A program made the translations under genes and the position numbers. The notes beneath the pieces are model-generated. The model ran no database searches, was not told where the DNA came from, and saw nothing but the letters and a program-made list of their open reading frames with translations. Shown piece by piece: positions 37,311 to 48,764 of a stretch of 64,000 bases of DNA; position 1 is the stretch's first letter; the number at the start of each line of letters is the position of its first letter. This DNA comes from Megaustenia siamemsis (taxonomy: Eukaryota > Mollusca > Gastropoda > Stylommatophora > Ariophantidae): assembly GCA_032433765.1 (NCBI GenBank), contig JAVIAB010000092.1:101994564-102058563 (forward strand), read 5' to 3'.

Positions 37311-37620
37311 GCTTTTTGCCGGTAGGCGTCGCAGGCGTAGGTCAATGATGTGTTTTCATTCAATGGGTCTTTAAGTGGCAGTGATATTGTATTGTTTTAT
37401 TATGTCGTAAAATCCCTCAATCCATTTTGTTGTTATAAGCTATTGACGTTGGTGCTGAGGGGTTCATGCGCATTAAATGTTCAAAGCACTTTAATCTTTG
37501 TCTCTCTGTGTATTCAATGACTGGTAGAATTTCAATGGTGTTTCTGATTCCATCGTTCTTTATATGATCCCATCCTGTTTTCTTCACAGTTTTTCTGAGA
37601 TTATTTTCAAAGATCAATAC
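37311..37620 (-). mobile_element. LINE C-terminal remnant, fourth subfamily
   Basis: Minus frame with GWDHIKNDGIRNTIEILPV, then EYTERQRLKCFEHLMRMNPS, corresponds to the post-RT tail (RQL-W-GH--RM type). Truncated before the RT domain. Confidence 0.65.
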
Positions 37621-37970
37621 AAATCCTGTTCAATGAAATTATTGTATAATGTCTGTTATCCCAATTGCACGGTATGTACCAGTTTTATTAACTTTTAGTT
37701 CTTTTTAGTGTGGCTAACGTGGTGTCTATGTTGTTTAAAGACTACGACAAAAGTATGGCTGATGTATCATGAAAAGTCGTTCTGCGTTCCAGGCAAAAAA
37801 ATCATTAGTTTCTATTTTCACATGTTGGCAACGTTATCTTGATAAAATAACTAAATTCAGGGAATTGAACCTCCTCCCGTCTGGTCAGTAGGCGAGATAG
37901 ATAACAAGAAGCAACTGTACCTGAGTTAGGTGGAGACCACGAGCTCGACAGCCTGTTGTGGCCATAGTAA

Positions 37971-38221
37971 AGTAAAGTACCCCCCGTCACGCCAAGTGGC
38001 GTATAGGGAAATATGGTGTTAGTGACCTATATTTTACAGACCTTCAGCACATGATTTTTGGGGTAATGTGGTCGGTATTACGCCCGTGCTGCTTTTACTT
38101 TCCCAGAAAAAATCCGGTACCCATTTAAGGCTGGGTGAACCCGGAGCCGTCGGTTGGGATCGAACCCTACCCCTTGTCCGTAGTAGTCCAGTTCACTAAC
38201 CACTGAGCTATCGCGGCTCCT
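37971..38221 (-). mobile_element. tRNA-derived SINE, family S
   Basis: Near full-length; head at right (GAGCCGCGATAGCTCAGTGG on the minus strand ends at 38221), tail at left. Directly abuts another tRNA-like sequence. Confidence 0.93.
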
Positions 38222-38253
38222 ACTAATTTTTAGGGAATTAGTAAAACCCAGGT

Positions 38254-38331
38254 GTCCTCGCCAGGATTACGAACCCCGGCTGTTGCCGTGGTAAGCCAAC
38301 CGCCTATCGATTGCGCTAACCGGACACCTCT
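38254..38331 (-). mobile_element. tRNA-like sequence, SINE head or tRNA pseudogene
   Basis: On the minus strand GGTGTCC pairs with terminal GGACACC as a 7-bp acceptor stem. There is an A-box-like GGTTAGCGCAAT and a B-box-like GGTTCGTAATCC with one extra base, which argues against a working tRNA. Confidence 0.6.
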
Positions 38332-38614
38332 GTTGTGGCCATGTTGGGGTCAAAAACCGGCGTCGATAAGTGTCCCTATTAACAGACTGCATCAAAAGAG
38401 ATTGACTAAAGAGGTGGCGTATATATCGCTGTTATTCATGCGAACTGGGATATTACTTGTTATGTTTCATACATTGAATTCAGGCCAATAACGAAATAAC
38501 ATACCTATCCTGCGCTCTGCTCCGATCAGTCGCAGTGTCTTCTCCCATCCCTTCTAGTTGATTTAAACGAGACAGACATCTCAAGGATATTTTGGCATCT
38601 CCAACCATAACCAC

Positions 38615-38950
38615 ACAGGTACAGTCCCGTGTGGCCGTCCCGTTTGCAAAGCATGTCCGTTTGTGCAGGAAACCGACCAAATAACTTTACATAACGACAT
38701 GTTTGAGTGGAAGAAGTGAGTCACGTGTGTTTCTTGGGATTTGAGAAATGTTATCACCTGCCAACTTTTGCCAGAAAAAGTCTACAGGTGAAGCAGGAAC
38801 AATTACAGGTGATAGATTGTGTGAGCGGCACCTCTCGCGATGCTACCACTCTAGTGGCGGCTCATTCAACTCTCTCGACCATGTTAGACTCCGGATATCC
38901 GGGTCTCTGGCTTCATCTCATGTTCCACAGTTACACATATAATCCCGCAT
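38615..38950 (+). pseudogene. Penelope-like element, zinc-motif and GIY-YIG remnant
   Basis: GTVPCGRPVCKACPFVQE matches the Cys-motif linker (PCG-P-C--CP) found upstream of the GIY-YIG endonuclease in Penelope-like elements. In another frame downstream, near 38780-38930, TITGDRLCERHLSRCYHSSG and SFNSLDHVRLRISGS correspond to the later part of that endonuclease. The GIY and YIG strands themselves are not visible and at least one frameshift is needed. No RT domain is nearby. Confidence 0.65.
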
Positions 38951-39714
38951 GCGAAACCGAAGAGAATAAATATTTTTTTTCCTTTCTATAAAAACCTGCG
39001 TATCCGCTTCCTTTCCTTTTCTACGTTTTGCAGTCAGGTCTTCAAGAAGACTAGACACGCCTGCTCCCATAGATTATAATTAGGAAGACACTGCGAAAAC
39101 CTTTTCGCTTCACACTGGTCTCAAACCGAATGCTCTAATCTCAGCCTAACATCGACTTTTGTTAATGAATGTGGATTAACTGCAAATAAGCCTTGTGATA
39201 ATAGTTAACAAATTGTAACTGATATTTTAGTTGTCTTGTTCACTCGCTCTGTATAGTAATATAACCGGTGTATTATTCTTCTATCCTAGACTAACTTTCC
39301 TATTCTTTTCCTTACTACCAGATGGGTCTGCTCTTGCCTCTTTGTCCTTTCCAAATTTAGAACCGCTCGCCATCCATTAGACCTCGTTCGACCTATCCGC
39401 TTCCCAGGTTCAGTGACCAGTCGCTGTGTTATCACGTCACTGAGAGTACACCTGCTGTGACATTCGCATTAGTATCAAGAGATCTATTAATTGCTCTGTT
39501 TCTTGTTTGTTTTATTTAATGTGTGGATGAAGACTTACGTTTAAATGCTCTGTCTATTCCGATGTTTAATCGTAAAGCGTTAACATACACGCTTGTATCA
39601 TTATTATGCTTATTGACTCGGCTTTAATGTGGTCTTTTATGTTTATAAGATTCGACGTAATTTTACGTATCTAGGCTTATTCTAATACGATCGTGTTTCA
39701 TCTTGCTATTCTCT
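38951..39714. other. no recognisable gene
   Basis: May include the 3' UTR of the Penelope-like remnant; nothing else recognised. Confidence 0.35.
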
Positions 39715-39890
39715 GAGAGCCGCGATAGAGCTATGGTGAATGAACTGGTCTGCTAGTGAAAAGAGTCTAATCTCGACCCCGATTAACTGCTTCTAGCTCC
39801 ACTCAGCCTTAGTACCATGGATGTTGACCACATTATCTCGTGGATGATTGAAAAATATGGGCACCAAAACCATGCAGTGGAGGCTTAACG
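39715..39890 (+). mobile_element. family S SINE, decayed
   Basis: Starts GAGCCGCGATAGAGCTATGG, has a decayed B-box region and body 'gaccacattatc'. Diverged and shortened, so an older insertion than 34530-34788. Confidence 0.75.
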
Positions 39891-41689
39891 ATGGTTCTTT
39901 CTCCTTCTTTTTGACATCTCCAACTGACCTAATTGAAGAAACTGCATCTGGCTCGCTGAGTTTGGGAAAGTCTTAACGGATCACTGGCCTCCTCATTACA
40001 AAATTGTGTGACCTAATAAAATGAGATCTGCGATTTGACTCTTTAACATTTCATATACGTTATGGGTCTAACTTTACCATTCCGCGATATCCTTGGTTAG
40101 AGTAAAAGACGATAACCGATAAATAAAGGCCTAGGAATGGGGATTTGCAGAAGTTTGGGGAGAGCTGAGTGGATGGACATAAAACAATGACTTTCCGATG
40201 CAGTTACAAATGTAAACAAAATACTGAATACAATCTGAGCATGATAATTCAGATAATTTGGACTTATAAACAGCTGTAACGTGATGACAGCCATTTTAGA
40301 TGGGATAGTGCAGAGAAATAACAAAAAGCAGATAAAGTTTCAAATGGACTAACAATATCAAGAGTGTGAGATGAAAATTAGTCGCTGAGTGGAAGTCATC
40401 AAGGCAGGAAACAAAGTGTAATGGCGTTCTCTGGTACCAACCTTCGTTGAGGCTAATAACATGATGATATCTAAGGAACACTGAGTGTGTGTGTATGTGG
40501 GGGTAATAGAAAATTGTTGAGCGTTACTCTCAACAAAATGCGAGCATCCTATCCCATGCAACAAGCGCTGGAGAGAGTTACAACAAATCAAGGGTGCGCG
40601 GAACAGCCGCGCTGGGACGAGTTTCCTGTTCAGGGAATCCTTTTCCCACTTCAGACGCAGTTTTATTCTGGTTTGGCCCGTTAGAACGTAACGAAGGTTC
40701 TCTTCGACACGTTAGCCGTAGGTTATAGCCAAGTAACGACCTGTGGCGTGCCGTTGAAATCTTGTCATCTGCGCATGGAATTAAACTAAACACAAACATG
40801 CTTTCGTTTCTTTATGTGTCGTCATTACCAGCGCTACTCAGCCTGAACATTACCTGTTTTTTATTTGGTTAAATCGTTCTTTTATGAACACTTGTTTTTG
40901 CTTTATATTTCTGTTTCAGGCGAAACCCGCAGTTAGTGAACTTTGCCACAGTTGATGGAGCATTCTTCTATTTTGCGATCATTTTAAAGATTACGCCAGA
41001 ACTAGTGAGTGGCAAGTTCTGCTCATCGCATCAACGGGAAATTCCACGAAAGCAAAAATAGAGCACAAGAAACGCAAAGTTCGGTGACTGCTTTATCTTT
41101 CTAATTTATGCTAAAAAGTTAGAAAACTATTTGTTTCCCTCACAGATAACAATTCTTGGCTATTCAGTTCGTCTAGTCCTTCACAAACTGTACCTGTATC
41201 AGTGTATAGATGACGTCAACGTTCACTTTTAACCTATCTTTCGTCAGTTGTGTGTCTTCAGCTGAGTATTCTTAACAGTTTGTAGCTATTGATTAAAGAA
41301 AAAAACAGTCTTGACATCCAAAGTGGTACTAATTTATGGGGCTTGTTTATTTCTAGCGTTCAAATGCTGGATTAATAAAACAGGATAGACCGATGCCAGA
41401 ACAAGTGTCTTCAAACATGGATAATTTTCATCCGTTGCTTGCATTATACACAAACATTATTACAGTCTAAAAAAGGTGAGTGCTATTTGTATGTCCATAA
41501 TTTTCTAATTGTTTTTCTTCAACAAAGATAATTTATTTTTAAAGTAGTGATAGCAATGATCATATAAACATTGTATTCTATGTAATATCAGTATTAAGAT
41601 AACACATCTATTGCCTCAAAATCGTTATCTCCTTGTACCGTCTCGTATAGAAAGTTAACAATGACAGAACATCAATTTTTGTTTAGGCA
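39891..41689. other. no recognisable gene
   Basis: No element recognised. A pyrimidine tract with 'tttctgtttcag' at 40909-40920 resembles a splice acceptor and is followed by about 45 open codons, but without a supporting exon pattern I do not annotate a gene. Confidence 0.35.
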
Positions 41690-42000
41690 TAAGCTTTTAT
41701 TGATTCTTCAGTTCACCACTTGATCTACTCTGTGTACTTTAGTCTGCCTGCTTCTGTCTCCTTTACTTTGCACTTTATTTTTCTTCCAGTATAACTTTTA
41801 GTAAGTTGTTATTTCACTTAATGTAAGCAAAAGAGTTCATTTGTCTTGTTCTAAATGTGTTTACTTGCTCCATCTTCATGTATAGTTCTCTCAAAACCTC
41901 ATTAAACGTTTTCTTTATTGTCCACAATTCTTCATAATCTTTCAAGAATTTCAATTGTTTAAAATGATTTTTTCCCTATAAAGTCAATGTTTTCTGCACG
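41690..42000 (-). mobile_element. RTE-like LINE remnant
   Basis: 'tagtctgcctgcttctgtctcctttactttgc' parallels 'ggtctgcctcttttaccttgt' at 6430-6450, the basic tail of the RTE-like LINE. Very decayed. Confidence 0.5.
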
Positions 42001-42040
42001 ATACAAGTATGTCGAATAAATATAACACTCTATTAACATA

Positions 42041-42150
42041 ATCACATTACCCCAAAAAGCATGTGCTGAAGGTCTGTAAAATGTATGGTCACTAACACCA
42101 TATTCCCTATACGCCACTTGGCGTGACGTGGGCTCGTTACCCTACTTTTA
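42041..42150 (+). mobile_element. family S SINE, 3' half
   Basis: 'cacattaccccaaaaag' to 'ccacttggcgtgacg' and a pyrimidine-rich end; lacks the tRNA head, a 5'-truncated insertion. Confidence 0.88.
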
Positions 42151-43005
42151 CTATTAACATAATAAATATTTAAAATCTGATTATGGTGTCAACAGCAGCA
42201 TTAATGTTGTAATGAGTCAGCGATGTTTCACGTATTTGGTACAGATACTTTCTTAGTCTTACATAAGGTCAAAGTATAAGATTTACCCATCCTGTCATGG
42301 GGAATGTGTGGGAAATGAAGTTGCCGACAAGCTTTAATGATCTTCAACTCATTTTATGAGTAGCATATTCTCTATAATCCCAGGTCACTCGAATTTTTTT
42401 CAGGAAAAAAAAATATCACGGGTTCTCATTTCGGACAAGAGGAGAAACTGAAATCTTCTGATCTCGAGATCGGAAGCAAAATTCACTGTATTTCCTTGAT
42501 AGATAAAAAACGTTTATACCAAACAGTATAGTTATTTCGATGATTCGTCGTTTCTTTAAACAGATATGCCCATATCGTTCTACTTCTTAGCCTTATTTTT
42601 AGCCTACAATCGTTGTACCTTCTAAAGATTATGTGATTTTTGTTTTCTCTTATTTTCTGCGTCTTCTGCTTTTCTATGCTTTCTTTCAACACACTTAACG
42701 TTTAAGAATATAATTATATTTCTCTATTTCTAATGTTTTAATTTCTTACATATCCAGCTATTTTACTTCGATGCAGTGGTGGGTTGTTCGTTAATTTACA
42801 ATATTAGAAGCACTAAAAGTTATGTTGGTCCCTTAGTAACTACCACTGGGTAATAAATTGTTAGGGACGTCATTGTACTTAGCTTCAGCTTCTTGAGGTG
42901 AGGTGGCCAGTTCACTTTCTCACTGTTTTTCCTTCCCAGAGAGTATTTCTTGTACACATTTAAAGTAAATAGACTGAGTTGATCCGGGTAGCCTTTTAGG
43001 TCGGA
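42151..43005. other. no recognisable gene
   Basis: AT-rich; nothing recognised. Confidence 0.4.
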
Positions 43006-43009
43006 AACA

Positions 43010-43100
43010 AGGAAACAAATTTAGTCTGAACTGGCATTTGAACTCCGAACCTTCAGGACGAGATGCGAGTGCAGTAACCACACCGTGACCGGGCACTAGA
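43010..43100 (-). mobile_element. tRNA-like SINE head
   Basis: On the minus strand GCCCGGTCACGGTGTGGTTA (A-box-like) and GGTTCGGAGTTCAAATGCC (B-box region), about 35 bases apart. Confidence 0.55.
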
Positions 43101-43704
43101 AGTACTACAGTAAAATAAAATCACATAGCGGTAGATAATGGTAGGGGAAAAAAACATGTAAGAAGAAATAGAGAAAGACGTTATTTATATAATCGATAAA
43201 ATCGTCATCACAGACCAAGTCTGCTAGTGTTGGTTAACATATCTTTACACACTTTTCTCTACAGTTAACAGTTTTGATGCTGACTTCATATCAACAGATT
43301 TTCTTAAAATTGTTGCTACATTTCTCTATGCTTTCTTTTACATCATTTTCCTTATTTTTCTTCATGTTGTCACTGTAAATTTCACCTTCCTCATCTCGGT
43401 ACATTGACACAAATAATGGATGTTTTCTCACGATGTTAGTGAGCAGATTTAAATCAGCTTTTCCTATGGAAGTAGGCATATATAACTTGTATTAAATATC
43501 ATGCTGAGCTGTGAGTAGAGCAGAAGGAAACGTGTAAAATAAACATAGAATGGTAATAATGCAGCTAAAGGTAATTTGTCTTGTTTCTCCATAGATTTAA
43601 CTTGATATTTTCTGTTTATTTTACAAAAACTTTATATTTTTCTTTTGGCCTCTTATGGAACGTTCTCGAAATTCTTTTTTTAAGAATCTGTCTAGGGTAT
43701 TTTC
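43101..43704. other. no recognisable gene
   Basis: A 62-codon minus frame at 43291-43479 is not recognised. Confidence 0.35.
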
Positions 43705-44372
43705 ACAGTTGAAAACTTCTCCTCTTGTGTAAACTACACATTCACATCCAAGAGTGAATCAGTGAAGATCACAAAATCATATTCTCTCTGTGGTTTTACT
43801 AACTACAGGTCAGGTGGCTTCTGTTGGATTGGAAATGATAACTTACCACCACTGTGTGTCTATATGTTTGGAATTGGAGTCATCAACGATGGCCTAACAT
43901 CATGAAGTGCTACGACGATCATCATTTTCGGGAGAACGCGAACTTTCATGGTATATGGTGGATAGGCGGCAGGAACAATTGAAGGCTATGTCTGAAAAGT
44001 GTTCCTTCTTGCAGTTTTCTCATATTCCAAGTCCGGCTTGTTGCAGGAGCTACTGAGTTAAGTGCTCTGTGCACACCGTGAGCTGTGTGTCTCATCCGTT
44101 TTGATCCTGTTTCGATATCCCGCTTGTTTACGATGAATGATAATATCGTATGACAGGGAACAGTTGGCTGTGGTCACTTTCTGCGCGGTTTCGCTTTATG
44201 TCTTTTGGCGTGTGCTGAGACTGTTACGATGGGGACTACAGTTACCTTTCTTTGTTTGGGAGATGAGTTAGTAATTCGGATGATTCCACTGGCACGGGCG
44301 GTTGAGCAATTATGGATTTTAATTCGTTTGCAGTGATACCGAGGCCTTCCATAACCAATAACCAATAACCAA
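43705..44372 (+). mobile_element. 3'-anchored retroposon, copy D
   Basis: Plus orientation. Starts inside the last cysteine-rich unit (VENFSSCVNYTF, then SGGFCWIGNDN and PLCVYMFGIGVINDG), with a TGA after GLTS near 43903, followed by the shared UTR and ending 'ccataaccaataaccaataaccaat' at 44372. The 5' edge differs from copies A, B and C. Confidence 0.82.
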
Positions 44373-44404
44373 TTTTCACAGTTCTTCTGGGTGCTGTATT
44401 TCTG

Positions 44405-45115
44405 TACCTTATCATCATCAATCATCATCAAGTACCATGCCTGCTGACGTAATTGATCATGTCTCTCCACAACTTTCGATCATGACAGTTATTTATCATT
44501 TCTGTTGTTGACCTTCTGCCAAGCCATTCTCTTAAGCTGTCTGATATCTTTTCTCTTTGCTTCTCTCTATCTCTTCGTCCTTCAATTTTTTCAGTTGTTA
44601 CAATATATTCCAGCTGTTCTCTTCTCATTACGTGGCCAAAAAATTATGATTGTTTCTTCCTAATATTGTAAATTAGCTCTCTTTTTGCTTTGACTTCTTT
44701 CAGAGCGTTTTAATTACTTTTCTTAGCTCTCCATGTTATTCTCAACATTCTTCTGTAAAACCACATTTCTACAGACTCCAGTGATTTCCTTGTCTGTTGT
44801 CCTATTTCCATGATTCACATCCATATGTTAAGACTCGCTCTACATAACATTTAAGAGGTCTTTTTCTTATGCCTATTGTCAAAAATGGGTTGCATATTAT
44901 CTTCCTCATTTTTTGGAAAGCTGCTTTTGCCTCAATTTTTTGCATCTCACCTCTGTTATACATCTTCCGTCTGAGATTAACAAAGTTCTCAAATATTTAA
45001 ATTTATTTACCTGTTTTAATATTTTTCCACTTGTCTTTATTTTGCACTGAGGTGATGTCTTTTTCTTTTTTTTTTACTATTACTTCTGTGTTTTTGCTAT
45101 TACCTGTGTACCTTA
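44405..45115 (-). mobile_element. RTE-like LINE, 3' part
   Basis: The tail frame MRREQLEYIVTTEKIEGRR and LREWLGRRSTTEM is open; upstream the AAFQKMRKIICN and YGCESWK blocks are broken by stops. Its 3' microsatellite (TCA)n lies at 44405-44430, just beyond the retroposon tail. Confidence 0.82.
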
Positions 45116-45147
45116 AAGTAGATAATACAAGTGCAAACCATCTATAG

Positions 45148-45417
45148 TTTACTATTACCCCCGTGTTGCTACCGAGACCCACACGGTAAGGGGAGAAAAG
45201 AATAGAGTCACTGTTACTTGTCACGCATGTCATAAAAGGGTGGCTAAGGAGATTTGGAATCGTCGCCTGTGTAGCCTAGTAGGACGTTCACAGAGCGATC
45301 TTGTCAACGGAATTTACCGATGCATTTTGGGAAATTCTGTGACAAATCGTGGAACTGATATAGGAGTTCCTGACTGCAATGAAACTGATTACATGGACAG
45401 AATAGAATTTTACTGTT
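45148..45417 (+). other. dispersed sequence with open frame, copy 1
   Basis: About 90 codons open on the plus strand up to TAG at 45416-45418, without a clear start Met. It includes RVTVTCHACHKRVAKEIWN, LVNGIYRCILGN and DYMDRIEFYC, with several cysteines and conserved aromatic positions. An inverted, frame-broken homologue lies at 52690-52990. I cannot assign a family. An exon of a repeated extracellular protein or a retroposed piece are both possible. Neighbours: an RTE-like LINE on the left, a 51-bp minisatellite starting at its right edge. Confidence 0.5.
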
Positions 45418-45765
45418 AGTTTATTATTAAAACAATAGATGTCTATGTAAAAACAGCGGGTCATTGAAACTATATAAAATTGTAGATTTCTGTGTAAAAA
45501 CAGTGGACCATGGAAATTATATTATTAAAACTATAGATGTCTTTGTAAAAACAATGGGTTATGGAAATTATATTATTAAAACTACAGATGTCTTTGTAAA
45601 AACAATGGGTCATGGAAATTATATTATTAAAACTACAGATGTCTTTGTAAAAACAATGGGTCATGGAAATTATATTATTAAAACTATAGATGTCTTTGTA
45701 AAAACAACGAGCTATGAAAACTATATTATTAAAACTGTAGATACCTGTGTAAAAAACATCGTGCC
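45418..45765. repeat. 51-bp minisatellite
   Basis: Six to seven units of the type GTCTTTGTAAAAACAATGGG then a 'tcatggaaattatattattaaaac' part. Because 51 is 17 codons, one frame stays open (DVFVKTMGHGNYIIKTT repeated). Low complexity gives no reason to treat it as a gene. Confidence 0.95.
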
Positions 45766-45824
45766 AAATAAATTAAAGATAACTTTGCACTTTTTTCTGT
45801 ATTGTATTTGAATCACTAATATTG

Positions 45825-45900
45825 GGAGTAGCTGGGTTAATCCGGGCGTTTATCAATCAGGCAGAGGTTGGTTCGATTCCTAGCAAAAAGAAAATTGCTT
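45825..45900 (+). mobile_element. tRNA-like SINE head
   Basis: GTAGCTGGGTTAATCCGG (A-box-like) and GGTTCGATTCC (B box) about 35 bases apart; the body fades quickly. Confidence 0.6.
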
Positions 45901-46264
45901 ATTTGAAAGTGATATACAAGCCATAAAGTGACGTGTACACTATGTGACGACAGCGCTACAGATGCTGTCTTTATTTACAACCCCTCAGCAAAACCATCTT
46001 GGTTGAACACAGAAATCCATAGACAATTGTGTTTGTTTGCACTGCTGGCTATATAGTTTCCACAGATATCACAGCTTTTGTAACATATATTTTAGCTGAT
46101 CATTTTATAAAGCTATTTATTTATATGGTGCACCCCCGTTGATTAAACGAAGATTGTGCTCAACTTTCTTCAATATTTGTGGTAGAAAATTGAATTTCAC
46201 ATAGAAAAGTATCACATTCGCCTTTCCTTTAAACTTTTATTTTTGTCAATAATACCTTTATTTC

Positions 46265-46880
46265 TCTTAACTTCATCATATCATCATCATGTGCCATACC
46301 GGTCGGCATAGGTGATCATGTCCCTCCACAATCTTCTATCTACAGTTCATCGTATCAGTTCTGTTGTTGACTGTTTTCCATGCCATGACACCAAGCTATC
46401 CAGTATTTTCTCTCTTTCTTGTCCGCGATCTCTCCGTTCCTTTTATTTTGCTAGTTGTAACCAAGTATTCCAAATTTCCTCTTCTCATGATGTGCCAGAA
46501 AAATGTTGATTGCTTCTTTCTGATGTTTTTAAGAGCTCCCTTTTTGTGTTGGCCTCTTTGAGAACTTCCTCATTGGTCTTTTTATCTGTCCAGGGAACTT
46601 TCAACATTCTTCTGAGAAATCCAATCTCTGTGGCGTCTAATCGTCTTTTCATTTGTTTGTCTACTGTCCATGATTCGCTTCCATTGGTCAGAATTGGTTC
46701 TATATAGCACCGATGAACTCTCTTTCTCATTTTTATTGACATAGATTTGTTGCATAAGATATTTTTCATTTTCTGAAATGCTATTTTGGCCTGAGCTATT
46801 CTGCTTTTTATTTCTGTGGTGCATCTCCCATCTGATGTTATTATTGTGCCCAAGTATTTGAAACGTTGCACTTGTTTCAG
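46265..46880 (-). mobile_element. RTE-like LINE, C-terminal part
   Basis: Nearly identical in structure to 58363-59085: tail with the (TCA)n 3' end at 46265-46290, then FLRRMLKVPWTDKKTNEEVL, NGSESWTVDKQMKRR, SIKMRKRVHRCYIEPIL and FKYLGTIITSDGRCTTEI going upstream. The copy breaks off at 46880, where a tandem repeat starts. One long open stretch (46485-46880) suggests a recent insertion. Confidence 0.9.
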
Positions 46881-47080
46881 ACAAGACTTGTTCTCAGACT
46901 TGTTTCCATAAACAATAATCACACAAAAACACCTTAACTTGTACCCTTCCATAAACAATAATCACGTTAGAACACCTTATCTTATACCTTTCCATAAACA
47001 ATAGCCACGTTAAAAATCACCTTATTTTATACCCTTCCATAAACAATAATTAAGTAAAATCACTTCTTATACCGTTCCAT
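46881..47080. repeat. tandem repeat, about 43 bp unit
   Basis: Four units with 'tttccataaacaataatcac' and 'caccttat'. Begins exactly where the LINE homology stops. Confidence 0.9.
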
Positions 47081-47695
47081 AAGTAATAACCAATGAAAAC
47101 TTTCCAAGGAATTATGTATGAATTTACTTCGAATAAATGTCAAAACGACCTCAGCTTTCTCCTGCTTGAAAAGAGCAAAGAACAAGCATTTGACTGAGAA
47201 CAGATCATATTAGACTCAGACAATATATGCATAGAAAGTTACGACCTGAGGGAAATGACTTCAGTCCCTGTGGGCAATCTCCAGATAATGCCAAATCTAT
47301 ATACTACAAAATTGTCATCTTTACAATGAGAGAGTAAAAATTCCGGCAAACATAGACTCCTTTGAGAGTCACACTATTGGAATTGTTGACAGAGCTGGAA
47401 CTTGTGGTTCGATTCATAAACAACAGAAATGAATCACGTTTTGAAATGTATTAAAATATTATCTATTTGTATGTACGCATGCATGTTATGTTATATTATG
47501 TTATGGTATTGTATGGTATGATCAACATCGCTGTGCTTCAGACACATTGAACCAATCCTCTCGAAATACTGAGAACCTTTGAGGAGAGCCCTGACTCACG
47601 CGCACTAACTTATTGCACGGCATGGGGTACATAGATATGTATTCTGTATGTGTGCATGCATACATGCATTCATGTATGTGTGTATGTAATAAAGA

Positions 47696-47737
<42 letters not shown>

Positions 47738-48213
47738 TTTGGATGTGCATGTATGTGGTCTTTCACGACTTCAAAGAAAGTTGCAAGCAAATTGATTTCG
47801 AACTTCAACGTTAACTACCAAGCGCTGTTTTGTCGAGTAGTTTTGCACATAAATTAAGAGAATATTGGAACAGCTGGTCCAGTTTTAGAATGAACAAATT
47901 TACATTCGCAAATTTACATTATTGGGGCTCATATCTTTTCTCTGGCGTCGTTTAATCATAACTTTATCTCCATTTTATTTTCGAAATGTTCTACTATTTC
48001 TAATATATGCTGTCCATGATATTCTGCAAGATTATCCCAGTCTTTCTTCACTAATTAAGAATTCATTATTTTTGTTCTACCCACTTGCCACATCTTTTTT
48101 GTTTTAAATTCATCATGCAATAGTAGGGTTGTCCATTCATCTCTCACACCCCAGCTAGTGACGTAGCTTTGGTTGCCAGAGCTGAGGCAAAGCAACTGTG
48201 TGGTTTGTCAACT
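47081..48213. other. no recognised gene; TA/TG microsatellite
   Basis: A (TA)n(TG)n run occupies about 47697-47738. No gene seen. Confidence 0.45.
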
Positions 48214-48324
48214 TTCATTGCAAGGCAAGAGATGCGTTTCTTAATTTCCTATTTATTTCATACATAAACATTTTTTTTTTAAATGTTCGTCCTTATAATT
48301 TTGTGATAGGGTTAACACACTCTC
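48214..48324. repeat. direct repeat, left copy
   Basis: About 110 bp ('ttcattgcaaggcaagagat' to 'gggttaacacactct') repeated at 48653-48764 with few changes. Confidence 0.88.
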
Positions 48325-48652
48325 TAGATAAAGGTAAAGTAGGAGACTTCAATCGGTGTCTTAACACGCCAGTTTTCACCCATATGTGCTCGACTGCCTA
48401 TTCAGAAATGTTCGGATATTTCTAGACAGCGTCGCTTCAAGCATCGAAACTCGTGATGTGAGGCGGCATTCCTCACCTGCCCATAGTACTAACCTGAAAC
48501 CCATTTCTACTAGTGGCTGGGTCGACCGCGGGATTTTTTAAAAACTCCGCGGGAGTTTTTAGCAACCACGGGTACAACTCACAAACTGGTACTAGTGCGA
48601 ATTGAACACGGTTTTCCGACCGAACGTTGGTGGCCTAGTCGGGTAACACACT
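48325..48652 (-). mobile_element. SINE-like insert between direct repeats
   Basis: On the minus strand the head reads CCCGACTAGGCCACCAACG with a B-box-like GTGTTCAATTCGC, suggesting a tRNA-derived head. The other end shares 'taaaggtaaag' to 'ccagttttcac' with 18990-19085. A CCGCGGGA / TCCGCGGG hairpin sits at 48527-48556. Confidence 0.55.
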
Positions 48653-48764
48653 CTCATTGCAAAGCAAGAGATACGTTTCCTTATTTACTATTTATTTCAT
48701 ACATAAACATTTTAGTTTTGTTTTAGCGCTTTTATAATTTTGTGATAGGGTTAACACAGTCCCT
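48653..48764. repeat. direct repeat, right copy
   Basis: Partner of 48214-48324. Confidence 0.88.

Noticed and set aside
38254..38331. Functional tRNA gene
   Set aside because: The acceptor stem pairs, but the B box has an extra base and the anticodon arm does not fold convincingly by eye; a SINE head or pseudogene fits better.
45464..45811. 115-codon frame with DVFVKTMGHGNYIIKTT units
   Set aside because: A 51-bp minisatellite read in phase.
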